Assembly: GCA_002633025.1 (NCBI GenBank)
Contig: NMRB01000678.1
Span: 76,012 to 140,011 of the forward strand
DNA: 64,000 nucleotides
Direction of reading: 5' to 3'
Origin: Notospermus geniculatus
Lineage: Eukaryota > Nemertea > Pilidiophora > Heteronemertea > Lineidae
Shown here: in pieces, positions 1-25,400 of the stretch
Layout: each line of letters starts with the position of its first letter
Position numbering within the stretch: the first letter of the stretch is position 1
Translations under genes and position numbers: made by a program
The notes under the pieces: model-generated
What the model saw: the letters and a program-made list of their open reading frames with translations, nothing else
The model's database searches: none
What the model was told of the DNA's origin: nothing

Positions 1-15308
<15,308 letters not shown>

Positions 15309-17517
15309 CTTTGTTCTTTATTTTGATCACAACAATATTTTGACAAAACTCTCAAGTAGAAGTCTATGTTCCAGGTTTCTCGGATGAATAACTTTGGGAA
15401 GCCATCGTCAACAACTTCTGAAACAAAGAGAATGGTCAGAAAAGTGAAGAAATCTGAAAAGGAGATAAACTGGGTTACCGGTACTTTCCGATGGATATCA
15501 CCACTGCCACCTGGGGAACCAAAGACAGGTCACAGCGAGACAGAAACAAAAGATAATTGTACTCCAGAACTGTTGTCAACTTTTTTTGCCTGAAATCCAC
15601 AGCAGTCAGGTACAAATTCGTCGACAAGAAGTCACTGTTGGAAGCCGCCTTCATTGTATTGCTAGATTGATTTCAGGAACATCCATTTGACAATTTCAGG
15701 AAAATTCATTTAAAATCCACTAACAATGTCACAGAATGAAATTCACATAAAACGTTCACACTTTATCCCAAATTCGATCCAATTTTTATGATATATCCTT
15801 ATTATGGCAATTGATTTTTCACCAAAAACCGCAAGAAAAATGTATCCAACTGCGTCATACGCGTTATATGATTCGTTTGTATCGAATATAATATTGTTGA
15901 CAGGTGAGCAAACAATCGAATGCGGTGATGAAGAGGGCCGACCCAATATCAAAGGGAGACCAGGTGTTGGGATAGAGAGAATCAATCTCTTTCTAGGAAT
16001 ACAGTAAAAGCAACACACTGAAAACCTTTTGGCCCCAAATTAGTTTTGCGGCTTTTGCGTCACATTTTAAGTGTTCAAAACCTACCGTAACTGATTGCAA
16101 CACACGCAATTAACAATGCCATGGTCAATGAACTTATTGACTGTGAAAAAGCGGCCAAGAAGCATAGAAAACATTGATGAGTACTTAATAAAGAACTGAC
16201 AGCAAAACCGGTACTTAAGAAAGTTGTTCACAGGCAGGCTTCATCTTAAGTTAACCAAGATTAACCAATGACCTATGGTTTCCTAGTACCCAACTGGTAC
16301 TAACTCCAGTCAAAGTTGAAACTGAATTCAGAAACTGACACTTACCTATATCAAAGCTTTCCTTTTTTCCAATGAATCCGCAATATCGAGAACATGCAGT
16401 CGAATATATGTCAAACCATAAGGTAGGCCTAGCAAATTCGACCACATAAAATGGTATAGAAAAGGCCTCTACGGTTCAGTGAACTTCAATTCTCTGCACC
16501 AATAGTCAGCTGTGATATCAATTCAAAGGCCTGTGGCACGACCTAGTTACCACATTCTAATAATGATTGCTTTTTCTAGAATAAACCTTTGCGTGTTTTA
16601 TTGGATTGTCACATGTGGGCCATTAAATCACAAGATGGCGCAAAATATCAATATAACGGAATGCTATTTGATATTTTTGTTTTGTTGCAGAGTGTCGGTG
16701 AAATTGATTGCGCTGTTGAACAGTTGCCTCTCTATCACATGAAGAGTAGGTCTGATCAGGGATTGAACCCGACAGGTGCCGATAGCCCCTTTTACTCTAG
16801 GCCAGTTGAAGTGTGCTGAGCTAGACCTGGACCGAGCCCGCTTAGAATTCAAATGGGATGGGAACACCAACCGACCCAAATCTGGGCTAAGCCCACCCAG
16901 TTTATACGTGTGTTAAAACGCATTGATGGATTCGTGGCAATGATCAGTGATGAGACTGGCCCGAGTTTAAAAATCAGGAAAACCGAGAGTTAAGCTGTAT
17001 TATCTTACTTTTTAACCTTATTATTTATTAAATCAGGTATGCATATTTTCACAGACCAAAAATCATGAATTCCTGATAAATCAGGAAAAATCTCATCCCT
17101 GAATGATTAAAGGCCAAGGTCGAGTAGTTGACCCATGCGCACTGCGCACTGCACACAGGTGGGCGGGCTACATTACATGTACTACTATTACCGGTACTCT
17201 GATTAGCTCTAGCTGTTTAGACTGGCGGAAATTCAACCAATCCGTGCCCCGACCCGGACCGTGCCTACCTCAGATTGCAGGCATGGCAGGGCAAACTAGA
17301 TCACAGGATGAGGAAAAATGAAGAAAAAAGTAGATTTTAAGTTTTAAACATAATTTTTATTGAAATAATTACGGTACCGGTAACTTCAATATACAACCAA
17401 CTTGCAAAAGAAGATACCTGTCGTGACCCATTCCAGCAAAAGTAGGCTCTTGTCGCAAGTGATCATCGTTGGTCATCAGTTTATTCAACTATTATCATTC
17501 ACATGTACATTTCAGTT
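15309..17517. other. Ferlin upstream region, no gene recognised
   Basis: The 5' flank of the ferlin start (minus strand) presumably holds its promoter; I see no clear TATA box. The sequence is AT-rich with scattered AGGCCTA. A tRNA-SINE-like fragment is at 16745-16815 (inverted box B GGGATTGAACCC). No exon with supported splice sites and phase was found here. Confidence 0.5.
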
Positions 17518-18443
17518 NNNNNNNNNNNNNNNNNNNNNNNNNNNNNNNNNNNNNNNNNNNNNNNNNNNNNNNNNNNNNNNNNNNNNNNNNNNNNNNNNNN
17601 NNNNNNNNNNNNNNNNNNNNNNNNNNNNNNNNNNNNNNNNNNNNNNNNNNNNNNNNNNNNNNNNNNNNNNNNNNNNNNNNNNNNNNNNNNNNNNNNNNNN
17701 NNNNNNNNNNNNNNNNNNNNNNNNNNNNNNNNNNNNNNNNNNNNNNNNNNNNNNNNNNNNNNNNNNNNNNNNNNNNNNNNNNNNNNNNNNNNNNNNNNNN
17801 NNNNNNNNNNNNNNNNNNNNNNNNNNNNNNNNNNNNNNNNNNNNNNNNNNNNNNNNNNNNNNNNNNNNNNNNNNNNNNNNNNNNNNNNNNNNNNNNNNNN
17901 NNNNNNNNNNNNNNNNNNNNNNNNNNNNNNNNNNNNNNNNNNNNNNNNNNNNNNNNNNNNNNNNNNNNNNNNNNNNNNNNNNNNNNNNNNNNNNNNNNNN
18001 NNNNNNNNNNNNNNNNNNNNNNNNNNNNNNNNNNNNNNNNNNNNNNNNNNNNNNNNNNNNNNNNNNNNNNNNNNNNNNNNNNNNNNNNNNNNNNNNNNNN
18101 NNNNNNNNNNNNNNNNNNNNNNNNNNNNNNNNNNNNNNNNNNNNNNNNNNNNNNNNNNNNNNNNNNNNNNNNNNNNNNNNNNNNNNNNNNNNNNNNNNNN
18201 NNNNNNNNNNNNNNNNNNNNNNNNNNNNNNNNNNNNNNNNNNNNNNNNNNNNNNNNNNNNNNNNNNNNNNNNNNNNNNNNNNNNNNNNNNNNNNNNNNNN
18301 NNNNNNNNNNNNNNNNNNNNNNNNNNNNNNNNNNNNNNNNNNNNNNNNNNNNNNNNNNNNNNNNNNNNNNNNNNNNNNNNNNNNNNNNNNNNNNNNNNNN
18401 NNNNNNNNNNNNNNNNNNNNNNNNNNNNNNNNNNNNNNNNNNN
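17518..18443. other. Assembly gap (926 N)
   Basis: A run of N. Open frames crossing it are artefacts. The missing 3' exons of the BRCC36 gene to its right are most likely inside or just left of this gap. Confidence 0.99.
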
Positions 18444-18499
18444 AAAAAAAAATACTAGTGTTTAAAAACAATGTCTTTCGTTGGGGTTTATGACTCATT

Positions 18500-18700
18500 G
18501 GCATTCAGTTTTGAAGTGTAAAAAGTTTTAGGTCGGCATACTTCGTCATTGCCGGTCGGCAAATTGGGTCCTTTGGGGCATTAAAAAAAACATATTGGCT
18601 ATTACCCCTACAAAAAGTTTTCGGTCGGTACCATTTACGTAGGGTCGGTCGGGTTACGGCAAACAGACATATTTTTGGGTCTAGCCCCTTCATGGGACAA
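18500..18700 (-). repeat. Dispersed repeat with GGTCGG words
   Basis: On the plus strand it holds GGTCGGCATACTTCG, GGTCGGTACCATTTACG and TAGGGTCGGTCGGGTTACGG separated by A-rich pieces. It looks like a decayed interspersed element rather than a gene. Only one copy is visible in this window, so the assignment is weak. Confidence 0.4.
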
Positions 18701-18790
18701 TTACATGTACTTATCCAGTTCTAACTATAATGGACCTCCAAAAAGGGACAAATATTCATTCCAAAAGGAAGCGAAGGGCTCAAGACTTAC

Positions 18791-21355
18791 TGTGGAGGTT
18801 CTCCTTCAGGACTCTGGTTAATTGACTGGAAACACGTCACTTGAAATCGACATTGCTTCGTTGCCTTATCTTGATTGAACACTGAGAAAATAAGTCCTAT
18901 GAAACCTTCGTCCATCATTTGATACATGGCCTGAGTTCTAACATCTGAAAGAAAATCAATCCATGCATCATACTGAATTGCCAGCATGAGGTTTTACTCA
19001 ACCTCCACTCGTACGGTAGGCCTACCGTACTCAAACTCTTCTTCTGACATAATAATGACAACTAACTCTATCGGACTGGCAAGTAGATTTTAAATCCCGG
19101 CGATTTCCCCCAAAACTTCGGTATTACAGAAATTAGCAGTGGCTATGATTGAAAAGACTAACTAAAACTACAAGATGATCCAAGAAAAAACTGGTGTTTT
19201 CGTTTAATAATGTTGATTCAGAGCCAAATATTGAGTCGGGATTAACTGAACAAACATACCGACATGTGATGGCCAAACTGTAATATGCGGATGGGAATGA
19301 TACCAGCCAAGAACTCTCATTGGACGCTGCAGCTCATGGGCGAGATTCTGCAAAGAGGAAAATTCAACTCAACTTAGCATCTTTGAGATAAAGAATAGTT
19401 CTTCTCACCTAAATTTTTGAAAGTACCGGTATATCTAACATAACTTATCAAAGGTTATCTACTGCCAAATACGAGGGCAATCTTGCATTGCTTCGCTCTG
19501 TTTAAAACATCTTGCAGTGCCGCCCTGTTCTTCATTCGGGACTATTTATTTTACCTCTGCAGCAGTGGATGCTGCTGATAACTGCTCTGGGGAGATTTCA
19601 ACCCGATCTGGTTGTTTATCTGAGCGTCTCAGCATAATGACAGCCGATATATGCGAAACTCTGGTTTCATCAATCTGAAAGAACATGAAGAATATATATA
19701 GGGCCTATGGGGAATATGTCGATGATTCATCAACATCAGACATTCGATTTCATGGAAAATGGTGTTTCATAATTAATTTACAATCATGACAAATGACATA
19801 GGCCCTAGACCTAGGGCATAGGCCTAGGCCTAGGCTATAGGCTGATAGGGCCTCGGCCTATCTATGGACCATGGAAGTTACTTCCATGGCCTAGGACCTA
19901 CGCCTAGGCCTATCTGATCACAGGTGTCTCATACATCTGTCTGTAGGGTTGTAGGGGGAGGGGGAGGTTCTTGGGGACCCAGGGCCTAACTAGGCCCCTA
20001 ATAATACACCGGGGCCTAATAGGCCCCTAATACACTAGTGTATTAGGGGCCTACTTAGGCCCCGGGTCCCCAAGAACCTCCCCCTCCCCCTACAACCCTA
20101 CAGACAGACGTATGAGACGCCTGTGATCTGATGATGCTGCTGATCATTCCACAGGTTCTTGTGGTTCGATACTAGGCCTATACTAGGGGACCACCGGTCC
20201 TGACACACTTCACTGAGAATGTATAGGCCTAGAAAAACAAAAGGTATGACACTTCGCAAACTAGCACCCCCGACCTCGCCACTTCAATTCAAACCGTCTT
20301 CAAGTTGTGTTCATTGTGGAATATATCGGAGATCACTCATGCGAAAAATCGTGGCAATCAGTTGGGAAATAAAGATTTTACGGCGGTTTGAAGTGGCGAG
20401 GTCGGGGTGCTAGTTTGCGAAGTGTCATACCTTTTGTTTTTCTATAGATCGATTGCACGCCGTTTCCGATCTTTTCCGACCACCGTTGTCAACGCCAACA
20501 ATGACTCTCAATCTCCGTTCGGGCATTGTTGTGCGTCATCTCGAGAACGAAGTTTCGCGCATGCGCTCAGGCTGGGTCCGGAAGCAATTTCGGGATGGAC
20601 ATGTAAACAAACCGAAACGCGGCTAAAAACTCGATTTTGTACACGTATTACGATCACTAACATATAAAATGGTGAACGTATGCATTGTTAAAAACTGTGG
20701 GGCACATTTTGGACAATCAAATATCATGCGGTTCTTCAGCACCGGCAGAAGAGGGCCGAGGAGAAGCATCATGAGCATGGCAACGCTGTCACTCAAAAAC
20801 GACAAGGTCATTTATTTTCGGACCCAGCCTACTGCGCATGCGGGGAGTTTCTAATTTTAGATTCCCGACCGAGATCGGTAGCCTTGACGACGGCGGTCGG
20901 GAAAGATCGGAAACAGCGTGCAATCGATCTATAGAGGCCTTGCAATGACGTCATCCTGGCGGCCATGCTGCTGAGGGACAAGTGGGCAGAGGTGTGAGCT
21001 GACCGTGACGTGGCCTGCGTGAAGTGCGCGACGCCAGTGTTTGACGTAACGTCATTGGGACATTTCGCTGCGCCTCTGCAGTATGTGCCCCCCAGCATGG
21101 CGGCTTGTGACGTCATTTGCAAGGCCTCTATACATTCTCAGTGAAGTGTGTCAGGACCGGTGGTCCCGTAGGCCTAGATATAGGGCCTAGTATAGTAGTA
21201 TCGAACCACAAGAACCTGTGATCATTCGATTGTAGTATTGATAGTCTCACCTCCCCTATCAAAAGACCCATAACTTCTTCTTTTTCAGTCGACAAAGCAT
21301 GTGTCAAGCACACCATATAGGCGTCTGAGTCAATATGAACACAGCTGATAGCCAT
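18791..21355 (-). CDS. BRCC3: BRCC36 Lys63-specific deubiquitinase, 5' four exons
   Basis: BRCC36 is the JAMM/MPN+ zinc metalloprotease of the BRCA1-A and BRISC complexes and cleaves K63-linked ubiquitin. Exons: 21355-21251 (MAISCVHIDSDAYMVC to MGLLIGE), 19674-19555 (HISAVIMLRRSDKQPDRVEI), 19347-19260 (RVLGWYHSHPHITVWPSHV) and 18944-18791 (DVRTQAMYQMMDEGFIGLIF). The metal motif HSHPHITVWPSHVD (H-x-H-x7-S-x2-D) is complete, spanning the exon 3/4 junction. The N-terminal glutamate is in STEKEEVMG. Phase carries across all joins. It lacks the stretch between LCIGE and the HIHSVII region that human BRCC3 has, which is a plausible ancestral form. The rest (C-terminal coiled coil) is missing, likely in the N gap at 17518-18443. 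Intron 1 is packed with inverted repeats. Confidence 0.93.
19911..20136. mobile_element. Near-perfect 226-bp palindrome (MITE)
   Basis: The left arm with CATCTGTCTGTAGGGTTGTA and GGGGGAGGTTCTTGGGGACC returns inverted in the right arm (GGTCCCCAAGAACCTCCCCC, TACAACCCTACAGACAGACG). The centre is TACACTAGTGTA. Arms are nearly identical over about 100 bp, so it is a recent foldback element or MITE in BRCC36 intron 1. Confidence 0.85.
20669..20854 (+). pseudogene. THAP-like N-terminal fragment inside an inverted-repeat element
   Basis: A 61-codon frame begins MVNVCIVKNCGAHFGQ and soon has MRFF, resembling the start of a THAP zinc finger (C-x4-C, then a hydrophobic F-x-F/P patch). The downstream C-x2-H half is not present in frame. 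THAP domains are found at the N-terminus of P-element-type transposases, and this frame sits between the inverted repeats at 20443-20936, so a relic of a P-like element is a reasonable guess. It is short and could be chance. Confidence 0.35.
20931..21132. mobile_element. MITE with TATAGAGGCCTTGCAATGACGTCA ends, copy 1
   Basis: Left end TATAGAGGCCTTGCAATGAC then GTCATCCTGGCGGCCATGCT; right end inverted GTATAGAGGCCTTGCAAATG then ACGTCACAAGCCGCCATGCT. A second, more diverged copy with the same layout lies at 29787-30017. Confidence 0.7.
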
Positions 21356-22438
21356 ATTTTCGAATGGTTATCTCACAAAACATGCAAAAGAAACATGGAT
21401 CACGGACTCCATCGACCTCAAATAGACGGCAGGTGGCACCACCTAACGGTACTGATCAAATCCAATCTCCAACGCACGCACAAACTCTCCAAGCTCATCG
21501 ACGCATGCGTACAAAATGCATCCTGAAATGTCTCACCAGGCGATAGATGGCAGCAGCTGACGGTACTAATCTACTTTCGCCAACATGGCCAATAGATGGT
21601 AGCAGCAGCCTGTATGAATGTTGACATAGTTTTTGAAGCACAAAGTTCACATTTTGGTCATCAGGATTTTCATTGTTATAATCTAAACTTGGCCATTAGA
21701 TAAAAGCGTCAATGAGGACATCTGACAATAGTATGTGTTTGCCACGAATGCAAATAGTCACGATTTAATCGTAAACAGTCTTTCCTTTTTTGAACAGAGC
21801 TGCATGTGAAATTTTTGCAGGTTCTGTTTGTGATGAACATGTCACATGATCAGCTGATGATGACATGACATCTGACATGATCAGCTGATCATAGGTCATC
21901 CAGCCTAGGCCTAACGTTAGGGCCGAAGTCTAGGCCTACAACGGCCTAGGCCTAGGCCTAGTCATGCAAGTTCAGTTCATTTCATTTTTTTATCATCATA
22001 GGCCATGTAGGCCTAGGCCTATGTCATCATGACCTACTAGTAGGCTAGTAGGCCCTAGTACCTACCGGTAGGCCCTATAGCGGCTAGGGCTGGGGCTTAG
22101 GCCTAGGCTGCGCCTAGGTTAGGTACCGGTATTATTAGGCCAGTAGCCTAGGCCTAGGCCTATCTGCATTTAGGCTACGGCCACCCATCTGTTCATTCAC
22201 TCAATCACATCATGGTCATGATGTCAGTCTGAATCCAGACAGATAAAGTACGGTATAGGCCTATTCATCATGACGCTTGCTGCAGTTCTCTGGATACATG
22301 TCACATCTGTGAGGTGTTCGAGTTAGTACGTTTTCAGCAGGTGGCTCTAGCAATGTCACAGTCCAGCTTCAAAGAGCAAGATCACATACATGAAATTGTT
22401 TGCCGTTCTGTTTTTTAGGATCCTGTAACATCGTCACC

Positions 22439-25400
22439 ATGGCGGTAAGGGGGAGATGGTGCCGGACCAGGATAGGGAACATATTCCTCATCATTGTTGT
22501 GGTTGCCATCGTCCTTTTTGCATTGACCTACTTTTATGGGTTAGACTCCTTCTTCCACAAGGAACGAAAAGAGATTCATACAGACTTGGGTCCCATCAGG
22601 CATCATAGGTAGGTAAAAGGTAAAACGATGAAGGTTCATGTTTAATAGGGAGGTTTCGTAAGCGCCCGGTTAGGCCATACGACGACGTTTAAAGTCTGGC
22701 AACATCTAACTTCGGCCCAATGGAATGCGGAAGTCATGTAATGTGACAGAGCTCTGTGGTTTATAATCATGCCTGTCGACCATTTGTGGTCGTTCCCCGA
22801 TTGTTCGCGCTGTCCACCGGTCATTCAATAGCCGCGTGTGATTAAAGGTCCGTGGAAATTCCAACGATCAATTTCCTAACTTCCGCATTCCATTGGGTCA
22901 AAGTTAGATGTTGCCAGACTTTATCTATTGTTTGGGTATCCCCAAACAATAGATAAACGTTGTCGTAGGGACTAACCGGGCGCTTGCGAAACCTCCCTAT
23001 TAGTCTGATATCTGCTGCAATGGGGATGGCGTAATTTTTTTATCCCGACAGGTCGGCGCTGCGAGCGATGTGACCTTAGCGACGTCATTGACGTCATTTT
23101 AGGTGTTGACGTTGCGTCATGAGAGAATGACCTGTACATTTTTCTACAGGAATAATGACACAAAAACGTTGCTATTATCGCCATCGTATCTCTTATTTTA
23201 AGAAAAAAACGTAATGAGATTAAAAGAAAATTTCATCTGCTACACGATGATGTAAATTTTACTGTCGGGTGACCAAAATAAACGGGTTATTTTCATGCCA
23301 GAAGTAAATGGAAATAACGTCAAAAAAACAACATTTTGGTCACAACGCTCGCAGCGACGCCGTGTGGTGCTAGTACAGCACGGTCCTCATTAGTGTGATC
23401 AGCCGACTTCACATTTTTGACCAGGTACAACAAAATGAGTCGGAAGTCGCACAGAAGAAGACCGAAGGTGACACCAGACAGCAACTGCAGAAATCGACAA
23501 AGTCAAATTTCACAATGGGCAGACAATCCCGAAATCATCGAACCGTTGGTGTCACCTTGGACATGTTGGGTCGCATTCATAAAGCGGTTCTATCGTTAGA
23601 ACCGTCTTAGGCCGGTTCCAAGTATAGCGTTTGACGATACCTGGAACCGGCCTAAGACGGTTCTAATCATAGAACCGCTTTATGAATACAACCCGTTGGG
23701 TCTTCTTCTGTGCACATTCCGACTCATTTTGTTGTGCCGGGTCACATTTACCCCAGTCTCTGCTGAAACTTTTTCAGGGAATTCTAGGAGCAGCTCATTC
23801 AGCAAACACTTGATCCTTCCAGATCAGTTAAGAATACAATGTGGCAACTCAGCAGGGAAGCGAACTCATTGCCTCTCCCTCGTTCTCTAGTCTCATGCTC
23901 AACTACTACACCACCGCTCTTGTTGAGCGGGGAGTGTGGGAGATTCCTGAGTTTTGGTCCTGACGTGAAGAAATTTCCTGGGCTGCATCGTGTATGTTTC
24001 AGGGTAAATGCACTCCTGAAATAGTATCTCATTTATTGACTTGTATTTCAGGAAGCACCATCGGCGAGCTGGGAAGAAGCACATCCAAGTTTGTCCTCGG
24101 CCTAAAATTGACTTGGAGCATGATGTAATCAAGGGGGCATTTCACCGTGTGGCCCCACTACGGTGCACAAAAACGCCACTGTTCTATATCAAAGATGGTG
24201 CAATTCGGGTCAACCAGACAGTAATCAGGGGGAAGAAGGTTGTGAAGTGTGTCTATAGGGCCATAGAGAGGATGGTGGATAGCATGTACCAGTATTCCAA
24301 CCCACATACACGATATAAAGGACCGTTTGAACTGAAGATTAAGCATGATTTCTTCCGGGTTCAGTGTTATGTGGGCGATGAGAAACCAGGGAGGGAGTTA
24401 AAACAGGTTCAAAGCCGGGCAGATATGCACCCCGCACCTGTAAATGATGGTGGCGCCGGTGGTTTATACCGTGCACCGATTGACGGTGATCGTGTGCACC
24501 TACTTCCAGGTAATCGTGGTGCCATGCACCAAGCAGGCATTGATGATGATTCCATGCACCGTGCACCAGTGAATGATGACGATCATGGCAGCAGGCACCA
24601 TGTACCAATACAGGATGGCAATGTGGATGATATGCAGCCCGGACCAGTTGATGATGGTAAGCCGCTGCACCGTGTAGCAGAGAATGATGCTCATTCAGGT
24701 ATCAGGAGACAGGATGGCCATTCTGATCGAGAGTTGAATCCAATTAGTACAGGCCGTCGGGGAGGACGGGTGCAGAGTGGCACTGGGAGACAGGAGAATG
24801 ATCAGAAAAATGCTGGCCGAAGAGGACTAGATCCAGATTCTTTGAGACACCCTGAACAGAGGGATGAAAAATACAGGGGTCAGAATGATGAGGGATATAA
24901 TACAAGAGACCATGGAGTTGGGGCAAGCAATGTGAATCGAGCTGGTGATAGACTTAACCGTGCCGGAAACGTCAAGTACATGAGTCAAGATGGAGGGAAT
25001 AGCAATGCAAGACAACCACAGCTCAATGCTCCTGGGAAAAAGCTGGATAATCAGCCTGACGGTGACGTCGTTCGGAAAAGGAACCCAATGTATGGCGGTG
25101 GTCGTCTGAGCCGGAGAGGCCCTGGCAGTGATATGCGACAAGGAAGGCAGTTGAACCCAGTCAGAAGGGATGAGAAGGAAATTGATGCTGTTCGGAATAG
25201 AGAGTTGGGCGTGAAGTCCATTCCGGTTCAGGATGGGGCTCGTATGCAAAGGGATAAAGGGTTTGGAAAGGATGACGGTGGTCCGTACGATGGGAGGAAC
25301 CAAGGAAGACAAGGAGAACGAACTAAGCAGAGGAATGCTGTTCCAAATGCCCAAAATCCATCTCGACAACCTTCGGACATGATGGGGAGATCACCCAACG

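Larger units (their letters stand above)
20135..21230. mobile_element. Nested inverted-repeat element in BRCC36 intron 1
   Basis: Outer arms: GTTCTTGTGGTTCGATACTA and GACCACCGGTCCTGACACAC (20150-20225) return inverted at 21127-21215. Inside are three further inverted repeats side by side: 20231-20446 (AAAACAAAAGGTATGACACT at both ends), 20443-20936 (GATCGATTGCACGCCGTTTC at both ends, enclosing a THAP-like reading frame) and 20931-21132 (TATAGAGGCCTTGCAATGAC ends). This looks like serial insertion of hairpin elements into each other. No full transposase is present. Confidence 0.75.
19790..22160. repeat. AGGCCTA-rich low-complexity zone around the BRCC36 start
   Basis: The self-complementary word TAGGCCTA / CCTAGGCCTAGG recurs dozens of times at 19795-19930, 20165-20230 and 21900-22160. 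Similar clusters occur at 49845-50100 and 50800-51260, again near gene starts. It may be a short-unit repeat, or a genome-wide word bias; its role is unknown. Confidence 0.7.

Noticed and set aside
17402-18504. Long frames spanning 17.4-18.5 kb on both strands
   Set aside because: They consist almost wholly of N and are gap artefacts.
24827-25369. 180-codon minus frame inside the DUF229 exon
   Set aside because: Antisense of a low-complexity coding insert; no splice continuity and no family resemblance.
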